Notes under the pieces: model-generated
Seen by the model: only the letters and a program-made list of their open reading frames with translations
Told to the model about the DNA's origin: nothing
Databases searched by the model: none
Shown here: positions 20,133-27,967 of the stretch, one piece after another
How the letters are laid out: each line of letters opens with the position of its first letter
Numbering within the stretch: position 1 is the stretch's first letter
Position numbers and translations under genes: made by a program
Origin: Acinetobacter pittii
GTDB lineage: Bacteria; Pseudomonadota; Gammaproteobacteria; Pseudomonadales; Moraxellaceae
Length of the DNA: 64,000 bases
NCBI RefSeq assembly: GCF_034067285.1
Contig: NZ_CP139286.1
Coordinates: 744,001-808,000 of the forward strand
Direction: 5' to 3'

Positions 20133-20170
20133 CAATTTGCATATGCAACATGAGAATGTTGCGCAAATTG
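20133..20170 (+). promoter_or_regulatory. Strong two-part hairpin in the sucC leader
   Basis: CAATTTGC (20133-20140) pairs with GCAAATTG (20163-20170), and GCAACAT (20145-20151) pairs with ATGTTGC (20156-20162) around a GAGA loop, leaving only a four-base bulge. It lies 32 bases upstream of the sucC ATG and 50 bases after the lpdA terminator. Conserved leader RNA motifs upstream of sucC and sucA have been described in Pseudomonas; whether this is related is not known to me. Confidence 0.5.
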
Positions 20171-20202
20171 AAGACAACAAACAAAGTTAAGTAGGTAACT
20201 AA

Positions 20203-21369
20203 ATGAACTTACATGAGTATCAAGCTAAAGCGTTATTGAAAGAATATGGTATGCCAGTACAAGAAGGTATCTTGGCTACCAATGCAGACGAAGCAGTTGC
20301 TGCATTTGAACAGCTTGGTGGTAAATTCGCGGTAATGAAAGCGCAAGTTCATGCTGGTGGTCGTGGTAAGGCTGGTGGCGTTAAAGTTGCAAAATCTAAA
20401 GAAGACGTTATCGAATTTGCAAACAATATCATTGGTACTCGTCTTGTAACGTATCAAACAGATGCAAATGGTCAACCAGTAAACAGCATTATTGTTGCTG
20501 AAGACGTATACCCAGTTGAGCGTGAGCTTTACTTGGGCGCGGTTGTAGACCGTTCTAGCCGTCGTATTACTTTCATGGCTTCTACAGAAGGTGGTGTAGA
20601 AATCGAGAAAGTTGCAGAAGAAACTCCAGAAAAAATTATCAAAGTTGAAGTTGATCCATTAGTTGGTTTACAACCATTCCAAGCGCGTGAAGTTGCGTTT
20701 GCGTTAGGTTTGAAAGACAAACAAATCGGTCAATTTGTAAAAATCATGACAGCTGCTTACCAAGCATTTGTTGAAAATGACTTTGCATTATTTGAAATTA
20801 ACCCACTTTCAGTTCGTGAAAATGGCGAAATTTTATGTGTAGACGCTAAAGTAGGTATCGACTCTAACGCGCTTTACCGTTTACCTAAAGTTGCTGCTTT
20901 ACGTGACAAATCTCAAGAGAATGAGCGTGAATTAAAAGCATCTGAATTCGACCTTAACTATGTTGCTTTAGAAGGTAACATTGGTTGTATGGTTAACGGT
21001 GCTGGTCTTGCAATGGCAACTATGGACATCATTAAACTTTATGGTGGTCAGCCTGCAAACTTCCTTGACGTTGGTGGCGGTGCAACTAAAGAGCGCGTAA
21101 TCGAAGCGTTCAAAATTATCCTTGCTGATACATCTGTACAAGGTGTTTTAATCAACATCTTTGGTGGTATCGTACGTTGTGACATGATTGCTGAAGCAAT
21201 TATTGCAGCGGTTCAAGAAGTAAATGTAACTGTTCCAGTTGTTGTTCGTTTAGAAGGTAACAACGCTGAGTTAGGTGCTAAATTACTTGATGAATCTGGT
21301 TTGAAATTAATTTCTGCGAACGGCTTGTCTGATGCCGCAGAAAAAGTTGTAGCTGCAGTTAAAGCGTAA
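20203..21369 (+). CDS. sucC: Succinyl-CoA synthetase beta subunit (ADP-forming)
   Basis: SucC pairs with SucD to convert succinyl-CoA to succinate with ATP or GTP synthesis. The 388-residue protein begins [16 protein letters not shown], typical of the family. It has an ATP-grasp domain ([16 protein letters not shown] near residue 46, and later [11 protein letters not shown]) and a C-terminal CoA-ligase domain with GGGATKERV and [17 protein letters not shown]. It lies 14 bases before sucD. Confidence 0.98.
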   Translation: MNLHEYQAKALLKEYGMPVQEGILATNADEAVAAFEQLGGKFAVMKAQVHAGGRGKAGGVKVAKSKEDVIEFANNIIGTRLVTYQTDANGQPVNSIIVAEDVYPVERELYLGAVVDRSSRRITFMASTEGGVEIEKVAEETPEKIIKVEVDPLVGLQPFQAREVAFALGLKDKQIGQFVKIMTAAYQAFVENDFALFEINPLSVRENGEILCVDAKVGIDSNALYRLPKVAALRDKSQENERELKASEFDLNYVALEGNIGCMVNGAGLAMATMDIIKLYGGQPANFLDVGGGATKERVIEAFKIILADTSVQGVLINIFGGIVRCDMIAEAIIAAVQEVNVTVPVVVRLEGNNAELGAKLLDESGLKLISANGLSDAAEKVVAAVKA

Positions 21370-21383
21370 GGGGAGTATCAATC

Positions 21384-22274
21384 ATGAGCGTATTAATTAA
21401 TAAAGACACTAAAGTATTGGTACAAGGTTTTACTGGTAAAAACGGTACTTTCCACTCTGCACAAGCTTTAGACTACGGTACAAAAGTTGTTGGTGGTGTT
21501 ACTCCAGGTAAAGGTGGTACTACTCACCTTGACCTACCAGTATTCAACACAATGAAAGAAGCTGTACGTGAAACAAATGCAGATGCATCTGTAATCTATG
21601 TACCAGCTCCATTCGTTTTAGACTCAATCGTTGAAGCGGTTGATTCAGGTGTTGGCCTAATCGTTGTGATCACTGAAGGTGTTCCAACAATCGACATGCT
21701 TAAAGCAAAACGTTATTTAGAAACTAACGGTAACGGTACTCGTTTAGTTGGTCCTAACTGCCCAGGCGTGATCACTCCAGGTGAATGTAAGATTGGTATT
21801 ATGCCTGGTCACATTCACCAACCAGGTCGTATTGGTATCATCTCACGTTCAGGTACATTGACTTATGAAGCTGTTGCTCAAACAACTAAGCTTGGTTTAG
21901 GTCAGTCTACTTGTATCGGTATCGGTGGTGACCCAATCCCAGGTATGAACCAAATCGAAGCTCTTCAATTGTTCCAAGACGATCCAGATACTGATGCAAT
22001 CATCATGATCGGTGAGATCGGTGGTACAGCAGAAGAAGAAGCTGCTGAATTCATCAAATCTAACGTGACTAAGCCTGTAGTAGGTTACATTGCTGGTGTA
22101 ACTGCACCTAAAGGTAAGCGTATGGGTCACGCTGGTGCGATCATTTCTGGTGGTCAAGGTACTGCTGAAGAGAAATTCGCTGCGTTTGAAAAAGCAGGTA
22201 TGGCTTACACTCGTAGCCCAGCTGAGCTTGGTTCAACAATGTTGCAAGTTTTAAAAGAGAAAGGCTTAGCTTAA
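21384..22274 (+). CDS. sucD: Succinyl-CoA synthetase alpha subunit
   Basis: SucD binds CoA and carries the phosphohistidine intermediate. The 296-residue protein has the CoA-binding Rossmann start [28 protein letters not shown], then [21 protein letters not shown] and [10 protein letters not shown]. The active-site histidine is in [17 protein letters not shown] near residue 245. It ends the TCA block at a strong terminator. Confidence 0.98.
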   Translation: MSVLINKDTKVLVQGFTGKNGTFHSAQALDYGTKVVGGVTPGKGGTTHLDLPVFNTMKEAVRETNADASVIYVPAPFVLDSIVEAVDSGVGLIVVITEGVPTIDMLKAKRYLETNGNGTRLVGPNCPGVITPGECKIGIMPGHIHQPGRIGIISRSGTLTYEAVAQTTKLGLGQSTCIGIGGDPIPGMNQIEALQLFQDDPDTDAIIMIGEIGGTAEEEAAEFIKSNVTKPVVGYIAGVTAPKGKRMGHAGAIISGGQGTAEEKFAAFEKAGMAYTRSPAELGSTMLQVLKEKGLA

Positions 22275-22293
22275 TCGCTTTATCCTGAATCTT

Positions 22294-22330
22294 AAAAAGC
22301 ACCGCATCTGAAAATGATGTGGTGCTTTTT
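22294..22330 (+). terminator. Terminator after sucD
   Basis: A 15-bp stem with one G-U pair (22294-22308 with 22316-22330) closes on a 7-nt loop and ends in six or more T, 20 bases after the sucD stop. Confidence 0.92.
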
Positions 22331-22396
22331 TATTTATTAAAGATAAATAAGCAAAATTTTATAAGTAAAGTTAAATCAAAAATAAAATATTTAGGC

Positions 22397-22570
22397 AAAA
22401 AAAATACGCAATGATTGGGGTGATCATTGCGTAGAACAACGAATCTGTAAAAACAGTTTCGGTTTAAGGAGAAATGTCGTGAGGCTCATATGATGTGACC
22501 TACACAGTGAATAATAGATACAGTTAAGATTATCTTCATTGCTATTAGCGTTAATAAGTGTTACTTCACG
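22397..22570 (-). ncRNA. aar: Aar-type small regulatory RNA (trpS-sucD spacer)
   Basis: Small RNA Aar was described in A. baylyi, Hfq-dependent and encoded between trpS and sucD; this is the same spacer. What I see: on the minus strand a terminator hairpin at 22405-22433 followed by a run of T, and just before it a hairpin at 22440-22461 (CGAA-CTGT pairing ACAG-TTCG). A UCUCCUU stretch lies at 22466-22472 on the RNA, and a possible promoter at 22576-22603. Together they predict an RNA of roughly 170-180 nt, close to the size I recall for Aar. Strand and ends are inferred from the terminator; no ORF with a ribosome site covers the segment. Confidence 0.6.
22405..22433 (-). terminator. Terminator of the putative Aar RNA
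   Basis: An 11-bp perfect stem (22405-22415 with 22423-22433) has a 7-nt loop. On the minus strand it is followed by eight T (A-run 22397-22404 on the plus strand). It cannot belong to trpS, which has its own terminator at 22655-22674, so an additional minus-strand transcript is implied. Confidence 0.8.
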
Positions 22571-22575
22571 TTAAT

Positions 22576-22603
22576 AGGGTAAAAGCATGTGAATAGTCAT
22601 CAA
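22576..22603 (-). promoter_or_regulatory. Candidate promoter of the Aar RNA
   Basis: On the minus strand TTGATG (22598-22603) and TACCCT (22576-22581) are separated by 16 bases. The -35 is fair and the -10 weak (3 of 6). It fits an RNA starting near 22570. Confidence 0.35.
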
Positions 22604-22654
22604 TACGTTAGTAATTCTAAAAAATGAATATTATAAAAATTAAAAAAATACAAA

Positions 22655-22674
22655 AAAAGCCCCGCAGGGCTTTT
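22655..22674 (-). terminator. Terminator of trpS
   Basis: AAAAGCCC (22655-22662) pairs with GGGCTTTT (22667-22674) around a 4-nt loop. The minus-strand side is followed by a T-rich run. It lies 15 bases downstream of the trpS stop codon. Confidence 0.85.
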
Positions 22675-22688
22675 AGTTTCAAAGAGAA

Positions 22689-23702
22689 TTAAAATCTAAA
22701 TAAACCTAAACCATCTTTAACTTCGTCTAAAGTCTGCTGAGTAATAAGTCGACACTTATCTGTACCTTGGCGTAAAACATCCATAATGTAGTCAGGATCT
22801 TTAGCAAGTTCTTCGCGACGTTCACGAATAGGCGTAATTAACTCTTTTAACACACCTTCAAGACGTTTTTTAACTGTACCATCACCAAGACCGCCACGAC
22901 GATAGTGAGCTTTTAACTCTTCAACTTCTTCTTTATTTGGATCAAATGCATCTAAATAGGTAAATACAATATTGCCTTCAACTTGACCTGGATCTTCGAT
23001 ACGAAGGTGGTTTGGGTCTGTATACATCGCATTTACAGCTTTTTTGATGTCTTTATCAGAAGCATTTAAAACGATGGTATTGCCTAATGATTTAGACATT
23101 TTCGCTTTACCATCAAAGCCAGGTAAACGTGCCATGTTAGAAAGTAAAGCTTTACATTCAGGCAAAAGATCTTGACCAATTTGACGGTTTACACGGCGTA
23201 CCACTTCGTTCGTTTGTTCAATCATTGGAATCTGATCTTCACCTACCGGAACGACAGTCGCTTTGAAAGCAGTAATGTCAGCCGCTTGTGCAACAGGGTA
23301 GCAGAGGAAGCCGGCTGGAATATCACGCTCGAAACCACGCATTTGAATTTCAGATTTAATGGTTGGGTTACGTTCTAAACGTGCAACAGTTACGAAGTTA
23401 AGATAGAGCATGGTGAGCTCATTCAGGGCTGGCAAGCAAGATTGAACACAAATGGTAGTTTTTGTTGGATCAATGCCGACAGCTAGATAATCTAGAGCTA
23501 CTTCCAAAATATTGCGACGGACTTTATCTGGGTTATCTGCATTGTCTGTTAATGCTTGTGCATCTGCTAACAAGAGATGTTGATGATGGCTATCCTGTAA
23601 ACCTACACGAGAACGCAAAGAACCGACAAAATGCCCAAGATGAAGTTGTCCGGTTGGGCGGTCGCCTGTCAAAATAATTGGACGCTGATCAACATTACTC
23701 AT
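22689..23702 (-). CDS. trpS: Tryptophanyl-tRNA synthetase
   Basis: The class I synthetase charges tRNA-Trp. The 337-residue protein has the HIGH-type signature in PTGQLHLGHFVGSL near residue 20. The Trp-binding region is around LLADAQALTDNA, followed by PVGEDQIPMIEQTNEVVRR. The KMSKS-type loop is KAKMSKSLGNTI near residue 205. Length and motifs are normal for bacterial TrpS. Confidence 0.96.
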   Translation of the reverse strand: MSNVDQRPIILTGDRPTGQLHLGHFVGSLRSRVGLQDSHHQHLLLADAQALTDNADNPDKVRRNILEVALDYLAVGIDPTKTTICVQSCLPALNELTMLYLNFVTVARLERNPTIKSEIQMRGFERDIPAGFLCYPVAQAADITAFKATVVPVGEDQIPMIEQTNEVVRRVNRQIGQDLLPECKALLSNMARLPGFDGKAKMSKSLGNTIVLNASDKDIKKAVNAMYTDPNHLRIEDPGQVEGNIVFTYLDAFDPNKEEVEELKAHYRRGGLGDGTVKKRLEGVLKELITPIRERREELAKDPDYIMDVLRQGTDKCRLITQQTLDEVKDGLGLFRF

Positions 23703-23910
23703 TATTTATTCCACTGTCTTATTGGCTTAATCAGGGGGTAGTAAGCCCTGCAATATAAAAGATTGGCATTATTGTACGGGAAATAAAAAAAATTCGTCAG
23801 CGATTGGATAAACTTTTCTTAAAATAATATTGTGAATTTATTCAGTAAAATTACAGAAATTCAAAAAAATCATCTTACAATAGCTTAATAAATACAAACT
23901 TGGATAAGAA

Positions 23911-24840
23911 ATGGCAAGTGGCTTACTTTTATTACTAGATGATATTGCAACAATTTTAGATGATGTTGCTTTAATGAGTAAAATGGCAGCGAAGAAAACT
24001 GCCGGAGTTTTAGGTGATGATTTAGCCCTGAATGCCCAGCAAGTAACAGGTGTTCGTGCAGATCGCGAACTTCCTATTGTTTGGAAAGTGGCTAAAGGCT
24101 CATTTGTTAATAAGCTTATTTTAGTTCCTTTAGCTTTATTAATTAGCGTGATTGCGCCTTGGCTCATTAATCCTTTATTAATGCTCGGAGGTTTATTTTT
24201 ATGTTATGAGGGAGTCGAGAAAGTTCTCCATACCATTATGCATAAAAAAGCTTCTACACAAGAAGAAGCAAAAGCAGAGCTTGATAGTGAAGAATTAGAT
24301 TTAGCAAATTTTGAGAAAGAAAAAATAAAAGGAGCAGTAAGGACAGACTTTATTTTATCAGCTGAAATCGTCGTTATTTCTTTAGGTACTGTGGCTACAG
24401 CTACTTTAATGACTAAGGTAAGTGTTCTCAGCATTATTGCCGTTGTCATGACAATCGGTGTGTATGGTCTGGTTGGCATGATTGTTAAAATTGATGACTT
24501 AGGATTATATTTAACTAAGCAAACTGCCTCTTTTAAACAAACTATAGGTCGAGGTCTATTGGCTTTTGCTCCTATTTTGATGAAATTACTTTCAATCGTG
24601 GGCACTATTGCAATGTTTTTAGTGGGTGGCGGGATTATTAATCATACAATTCCGTTACTTCATCATTTAACTGAAGACACAGTAGATCACGTAGAAACAA
24701 TACCAGCGGTAGGTAATATCATTGGTGCTTTAACACCGACACTGATTAACTTTGGAATAGGACTAGTTGCGGGTGCAATTGTTTTATTAATTGTAAGCTT
24801 AATACAAAAAATGTGGCCTAAAAAAGCATCGGGTTCATGA
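23911..24840 (+). CDS. DUF808 (YedI-like) inner-membrane protein
   Basis: The 309-residue membrane protein begins [42 protein letters not shown], the characteristic N-terminus of the YedI/DUF808 family. A reentrant or membrane pair near residues 75-110, helices near 150-195, and hydrophobic helices near 230-245 and 280-300 follow. The family is conserved but its function is unknown. The ribosome site is GGATAAG before the ATG. It is followed 27 bases later by a YpfJ-like peptidase gene, so the two are probably co-transcribed. Confidence 0.85.
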   Translation: MASGLLLLLDDIATILDDVALMSKMAAKKTAGVLGDDLALNAQQVTGVRADRELPIVWKVAKGSFVNKLILVPLALLISVIAPWLINPLLMLGGLFLCYEGVEKVLHTIMHKKASTQEEAKAELDSEELDLANFEKEKIKGAVRTDFILSAEIVVISLGTVATATLMTKVSVLSIIAVVMTIGVYGLVGMIVKIDDLGLYLTKQTASFKQTIGRGLLAFAPILMKLLSIVGTIAMFLVGGGIINHTIPLLHHLTEDTVDHVETIPAVGNIIGALTPTLINFGIGLVAGAIVLLIVSLIQKMWPKKASGS

Positions 24841-24867
24841 TGCCATTCTAAAAAGAAGAGGGAAATT

Positions 24868-25767
24868 ATGCGCTGGAAAGGTCGTCGAATTAGTAGCAAT
24901 GTGGAAGACCGCCGAGGTGGTGGCGGTGTTAGAGCGGGCGGTATCAGTATTATTGGTTTAGTTGTTGCGTTTGTTGCATGGAAGTTTTTTGGGGTCGATC
25001 CACAACAAGCTTATCAAGCAACGCAACAGGTTACTGCTTCCCAGCAATCAAATGCAACTGCACCGGAGAGTCTAACAGCCGAACAAAAAGAAGCCTCGGA
25101 TTTTGTTGGAACAGTTTTGGCTGATACAGAGGATACTTGGACTCCTATATTTAAACAGCTGGGTAAAACTTATACGCCACCAACATTAGTATTGTTTAGT
25201 GGAATGATTCAGTCAGGATGTGGTACTGCTCAATCTGCTATGGGTCCATTTTATTGCCCGGCAGACCAAAAGGTTTATATCGATACAGAATTCTTTAAAG
25301 ATATGCGTCAGCAAATGGGAATTTCTGGTGAACAAAACCAAACTGAACTTTCCAGGGAAGATCAGGCTGGCGATTTTGCACAAGCTTATGTTGTTGCACA
25401 TGAGGTAGGGCACCATGTTCAAACTCTGCTCGGTATTTCATCGCAAGTCCAGCAAGCCCGTGCACAAGTGAGTCAAAGAGAAGGTAATCAATTATCTGTT
25501 CGCCAAGAATTACAAGCTGACTGTTTAGCAGGTATTTGGGCTAACCATAATCAACAGCGAACTCAGTTTTTAGAGCAAGGTGACATTGAAGAAGCGATGG
25601 ATGCTGCTCAAAAAATTGGAGATGATTATTTACAGAAGCGTTCTACTGGTCAGATCGTTCCTGATAGCTTTACTCATGGTAGCAGTGAACAGCGAATGCA
25701 TTGGTTCCAAGTCGGTTTAAAAACCGGTGACATTAACCAGTGTGATACCTTCAATAATTCAATCTAA
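24868..25767 (+). CDS. ypfJ: Neutral zinc metallopeptidase family protein (YpfJ-like)
   Basis: The 299-residue protein starts MRWKGRRISSNVEDRRGGG, typical of the YpfJ family. One membrane helix (about residues 27-45) anchors it, and the rest is probably periplasmic. The catalytic zinc site is AHEVGHHVQ near residue 177, and a further conserved element is the ELQADCLAGIWANH segment, which supplies the third ligand. The family is predicted to be peptidase but its substrate is unknown. The ribosome site AGAGGGAA lies just before the ATG. It follows the YedI-like gene in a likely two-gene unit. Confidence 0.88.
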   Translation: MRWKGRRISSNVEDRRGGGGVRAGGISIIGLVVAFVAWKFFGVDPQQAYQATQQVTASQQSNATAPESLTAEQKEASDFVGTVLADTEDTWTPIFKQLGKTYTPPTLVLFSGMIQSGCGTAQSAMGPFYCPADQKVYIDTEFFKDMRQQMGISGEQNQTELSREDQAGDFAQAYVVAHEVGHHVQTLLGISSQVQQARAQVSQREGNQLSVRQELQADCLAGIWANHNQQRTQFLEQGDIEEAMDAAQKIGDDYLQKRSTGQIVPDSFTHGSSEQRMHWFQVGLKTGDINQCDTFNNSI

Positions 25768-26007
25768 ATATAGAAGGATGAGACTTATTAATATTATTTA
25801 AGAAGCTCATCCATCTTCCTTTAAATGTTAGCTATAAATAATGTTAAGAAATTTAACAGATTGATAGATTGTTCAATCAATTCGTTAAACTTGCATCCGA
25901 ATTTTCATTTTTTATGATCATGGCATTATTAATGCCTACATTTTGTTTAGTTTGGTCGACCTAGCAAAATTTTCTTATTTGGTCGTTGACCCAGAAGAAG
26001 GGTGTTC
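25768..26007 (+). other. Upstream region of the antiporter with two palindromes
   Basis: A GGATGAG/CTCATCC inverted repeat (25776-25782 with 25806-25812) could be a weak terminator after the ypfJ-like gene. Further on, GATTGTTCAATC (about 25868-25879) and the perfect 15-bp GGCATTA-T-TAATGCC (25922-25936) precede the antiporter start by 70-140 bases. They could be regulator sites. Confidence 0.4.
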
Positions 26008-27510
26008 ATGGGTAATTTTTTTCTACTACAAGCATTTACAGTGGTTTTTGCGCTATCAATCGCAACCACGATTTTTAATAAACGTATTTTGGGTTTTCCC
26101 CAAGCTATTGGTGTTCCTCTTGTTTCTGCGATTTTTGTCTTTATTCTACAGTGGGGTGCTAGCCTACTAAACGGTAACCAGTTTATCACCATTAATATTC
26201 ATAATATTGAAGAAGCAGTACGCCATATCGATTTTTATGATTTTTTAATTAATGGTGTTATTTGTTTTATTCTGACTTCTTCGGCACTCAAATTTAAAAT
26301 TTCAGATCTAAAAAGTTATTGGAAACAAATTAGTATTTTGGCAACGATTGCCTTAGTGCTTTGCGCCGTATTGTTTGGCAGTTTACTGTACGGATTCCAA
26401 TTACTAGTTGGATATCACGTGCCAATTCTGGTGTTGTTACTTTTAGGTGCAGCTTTAGGGGCAACAGACCCTATTGGTATTAAAGGTGTGCTTAGTTCGA
26501 TTCGTGCACCTCATCATTTAATTGTTAAGCTAGAAGGTGAATCATTATTTAATGATGCAATGTGTATTGCATTGTTTATGACTTTGCTCAATGTTTTGCA
26601 AGGTGAACATTTCTCATTGGTCGCAACCTTAGAAGCTCTACTCTATGAAATTGTTGTTGCAGTCGGGATTGGTTGGGCATTTGGGGTAGGGGTATTGCGT
26701 CTATTACGTGGTAAACACGAAATGGAATCCCTGATTTTAACAACCGCGCTACTCGCGAGTGGAGCATATTTGGTTGCTTTGTTTGCGCATGCATCAGCAC
26801 CAATTGCTTGTGTAATTGGTGGTTTAATTGTTGGGAACAAATGGAAAGAAATACGAGAAGAGCGTGAGATTCAAGAAGTTAACCATTTCTGGCACACTGT
26901 AGAAGGAATTATTAACTCCTTCTTATTTACTTTAATTGGTTTAGAGCTATTTATTCTTGATTTAAACTTCAGCCTGATTTTAGGCGGCATTGTTGCGTTC
27001 TTTATCCTACATATTTCTCGTTTTGCAGCTAACTTCATGGCTTTTGCTTTTTTTCCTACAATGCGTAGAACCAAAAGCTACAATGGTAGTTTGACCATTT
27101 TATCTTGGGGTGGGGTACGAGGGGGGATTTCACTTGCATTGATTTTGGCCGTTGCCAATATTCCTGCTTTAAGTCCTTATAGTAGTATTCTGATTGGATA
27201 TACCTTTATCAGTGTATTGTTATCCGGCATAGTCTGTGGTCTAGGTCTGCCAGCTGTGATGAATGCTTTTTATTACAATCCGAATGAAGAAACTGAAGGC
27301 TTAAAAGGTTTCTATCAGAGATTGTGTCATAAGATGAACCGAAGAGGTTTTCAGTATATTGTTGGAGAGGATGCACTGGGCAGAGAGACGATCACTGTTT
27401 TTAATCCAGATATTCTTGTTGACCAAAAAACTGAAGATGGAATTGCAACAATGCATGACCCAAATAAGTTACAAGAAGTAAAACGATTTGAGAGTCCTGA
27501 TAATTTCTAA
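26008..27510 (+). CDS. CPA1-family Na+/H+ antiporter (NhaP type)
   Basis: The product of about 500 residues has a dozen hydrophobic helices. It carries the CPA1 signatures ALGATDPIGIKGVL near residue 150, then VKLEGESLFNDAMCIAL, whose acidic residues form the ion site, and LSWGGVRGGISLALILA near residue 370. It exchanges sodium or potassium for protons across the inner membrane; the exact ion cannot be told. A soluble C-terminal tail of about 70 residues follows. I chose ATG 26008 over the GTG two codons earlier, because AGAAGAAGGG ends right before that GTG and is well placed for the ATG. The next gene is bap, after a long AT-rich gap. Confidence 0.9.
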   Translation: MGNFFLLQAFTVVFALSIATTIFNKRILGFPQAIGVPLVSAIFVFILQWGASLLNGNQFITINIHNIEEAVRHIDFYDFLINGVICFILTSSALKFKISDLKSYWKQISILATIALVLCAVLFGSLLYGFQLLVGYHVPILVLLLLGAALGATDPIGIKGVLSSIRAPHHLIVKLEGESLFNDAMCIALFMTLLNVLQGEHFSLVATLEALLYEIVVAVGIGWAFGVGVLRLLRGKHEMESLILTTALLASGAYLVALFAHASAPIACVIGGLIVGNKWKEIREEREIQEVNHFWHTVEGIINSFLFTLIGLELFILDLNFSLILGGIVAFFILHISRFAANFMAFAFFPTMRRTKSYNGSLTILSWGGVRGGISLALILAVANIPALSPYSSILIGYTFISVLLSGIVCGLGLPAVMNAFYYNPNEETEGLKGFYQRLCHKMNRRGFQYIVGEDALGRETITVFNPDILVDQKTEDGIATMHDPNKLQEVKRFESPDNF

Positions 27511-27967
27511 ACTTAAATAGTTTTAAATTTTAGAAACCATTTAAAAATTAGGTTTTAGTGTAATAGTAAAATATTATCTAAAGCCTTTTTTTTCTATATA
27601 TATCATTAATAATATATTTTGTTTTATTAAGATATTAATGGGTGTTATATAAATATTTTAATTAAATGATTTTTCAACAAACAGTAAATAATAAAATATT
27701 AAATTTGTTTTATATATAAAACGTTTAATGCAATTTTTTATTAAATTAACACAAGAAAAACCTAATAAAGACTTATATATAATTTGTATTAATTAATTTT
27801 TTTTCTTTAGGTACTTTAGTATTTGTTTTTTTTATTTTAAAGTGTTTAATGTAAAAATGATCACATTACTTAATGTTTTTAAGTTGTAGGTCAAAAACTT
27901 AGAAACATTAAGTAAAAAGAATTATACATAAAATCATTTAAATCAATAATATAAAAGGAATACAGAT
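27511..27967 (+). other. Very AT-rich upstream region of bap
   Basis: This 457-bp stretch is extremely AT-rich, with long T- and A-runs and no gene. It ends with a 20-bp hairpin-forming inverted repeat (27866-27915), a possible TATACA -10 element near 27923 and the ribosome site AAAGGAA at 27954-27960. Such DNA is a typical target for H-NS-like silencing, which is inference here. Confidence 0.45.
27866..27915 (+). promoter_or_regulatory. 20-bp inverted repeat immediately upstream of bap
   Basis: The outer 13 bp (TTACTTAATGTTT at 27866-27878 with its complement at 27903-27915) are perfect. The stem continues with one G-U and six more pairs, to a 10-nt loop at 27886-27895. It lies 52 bases before the bap ATG. 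No T-run follows, so it is not a standard terminator; it may be an operator or a leader RNA hairpin. Confidence 0.55.

Noticed and set aside
22466..22479. AAGGAGA followed by ATG on the plus strand as a translation start
   Set aside because: The frame stops after two codons (TCG TGA); the alternative GTG just inside it also stops quickly. Better explained as the anti-Shine-Dalgarno stretch of a minus-strand RNA.
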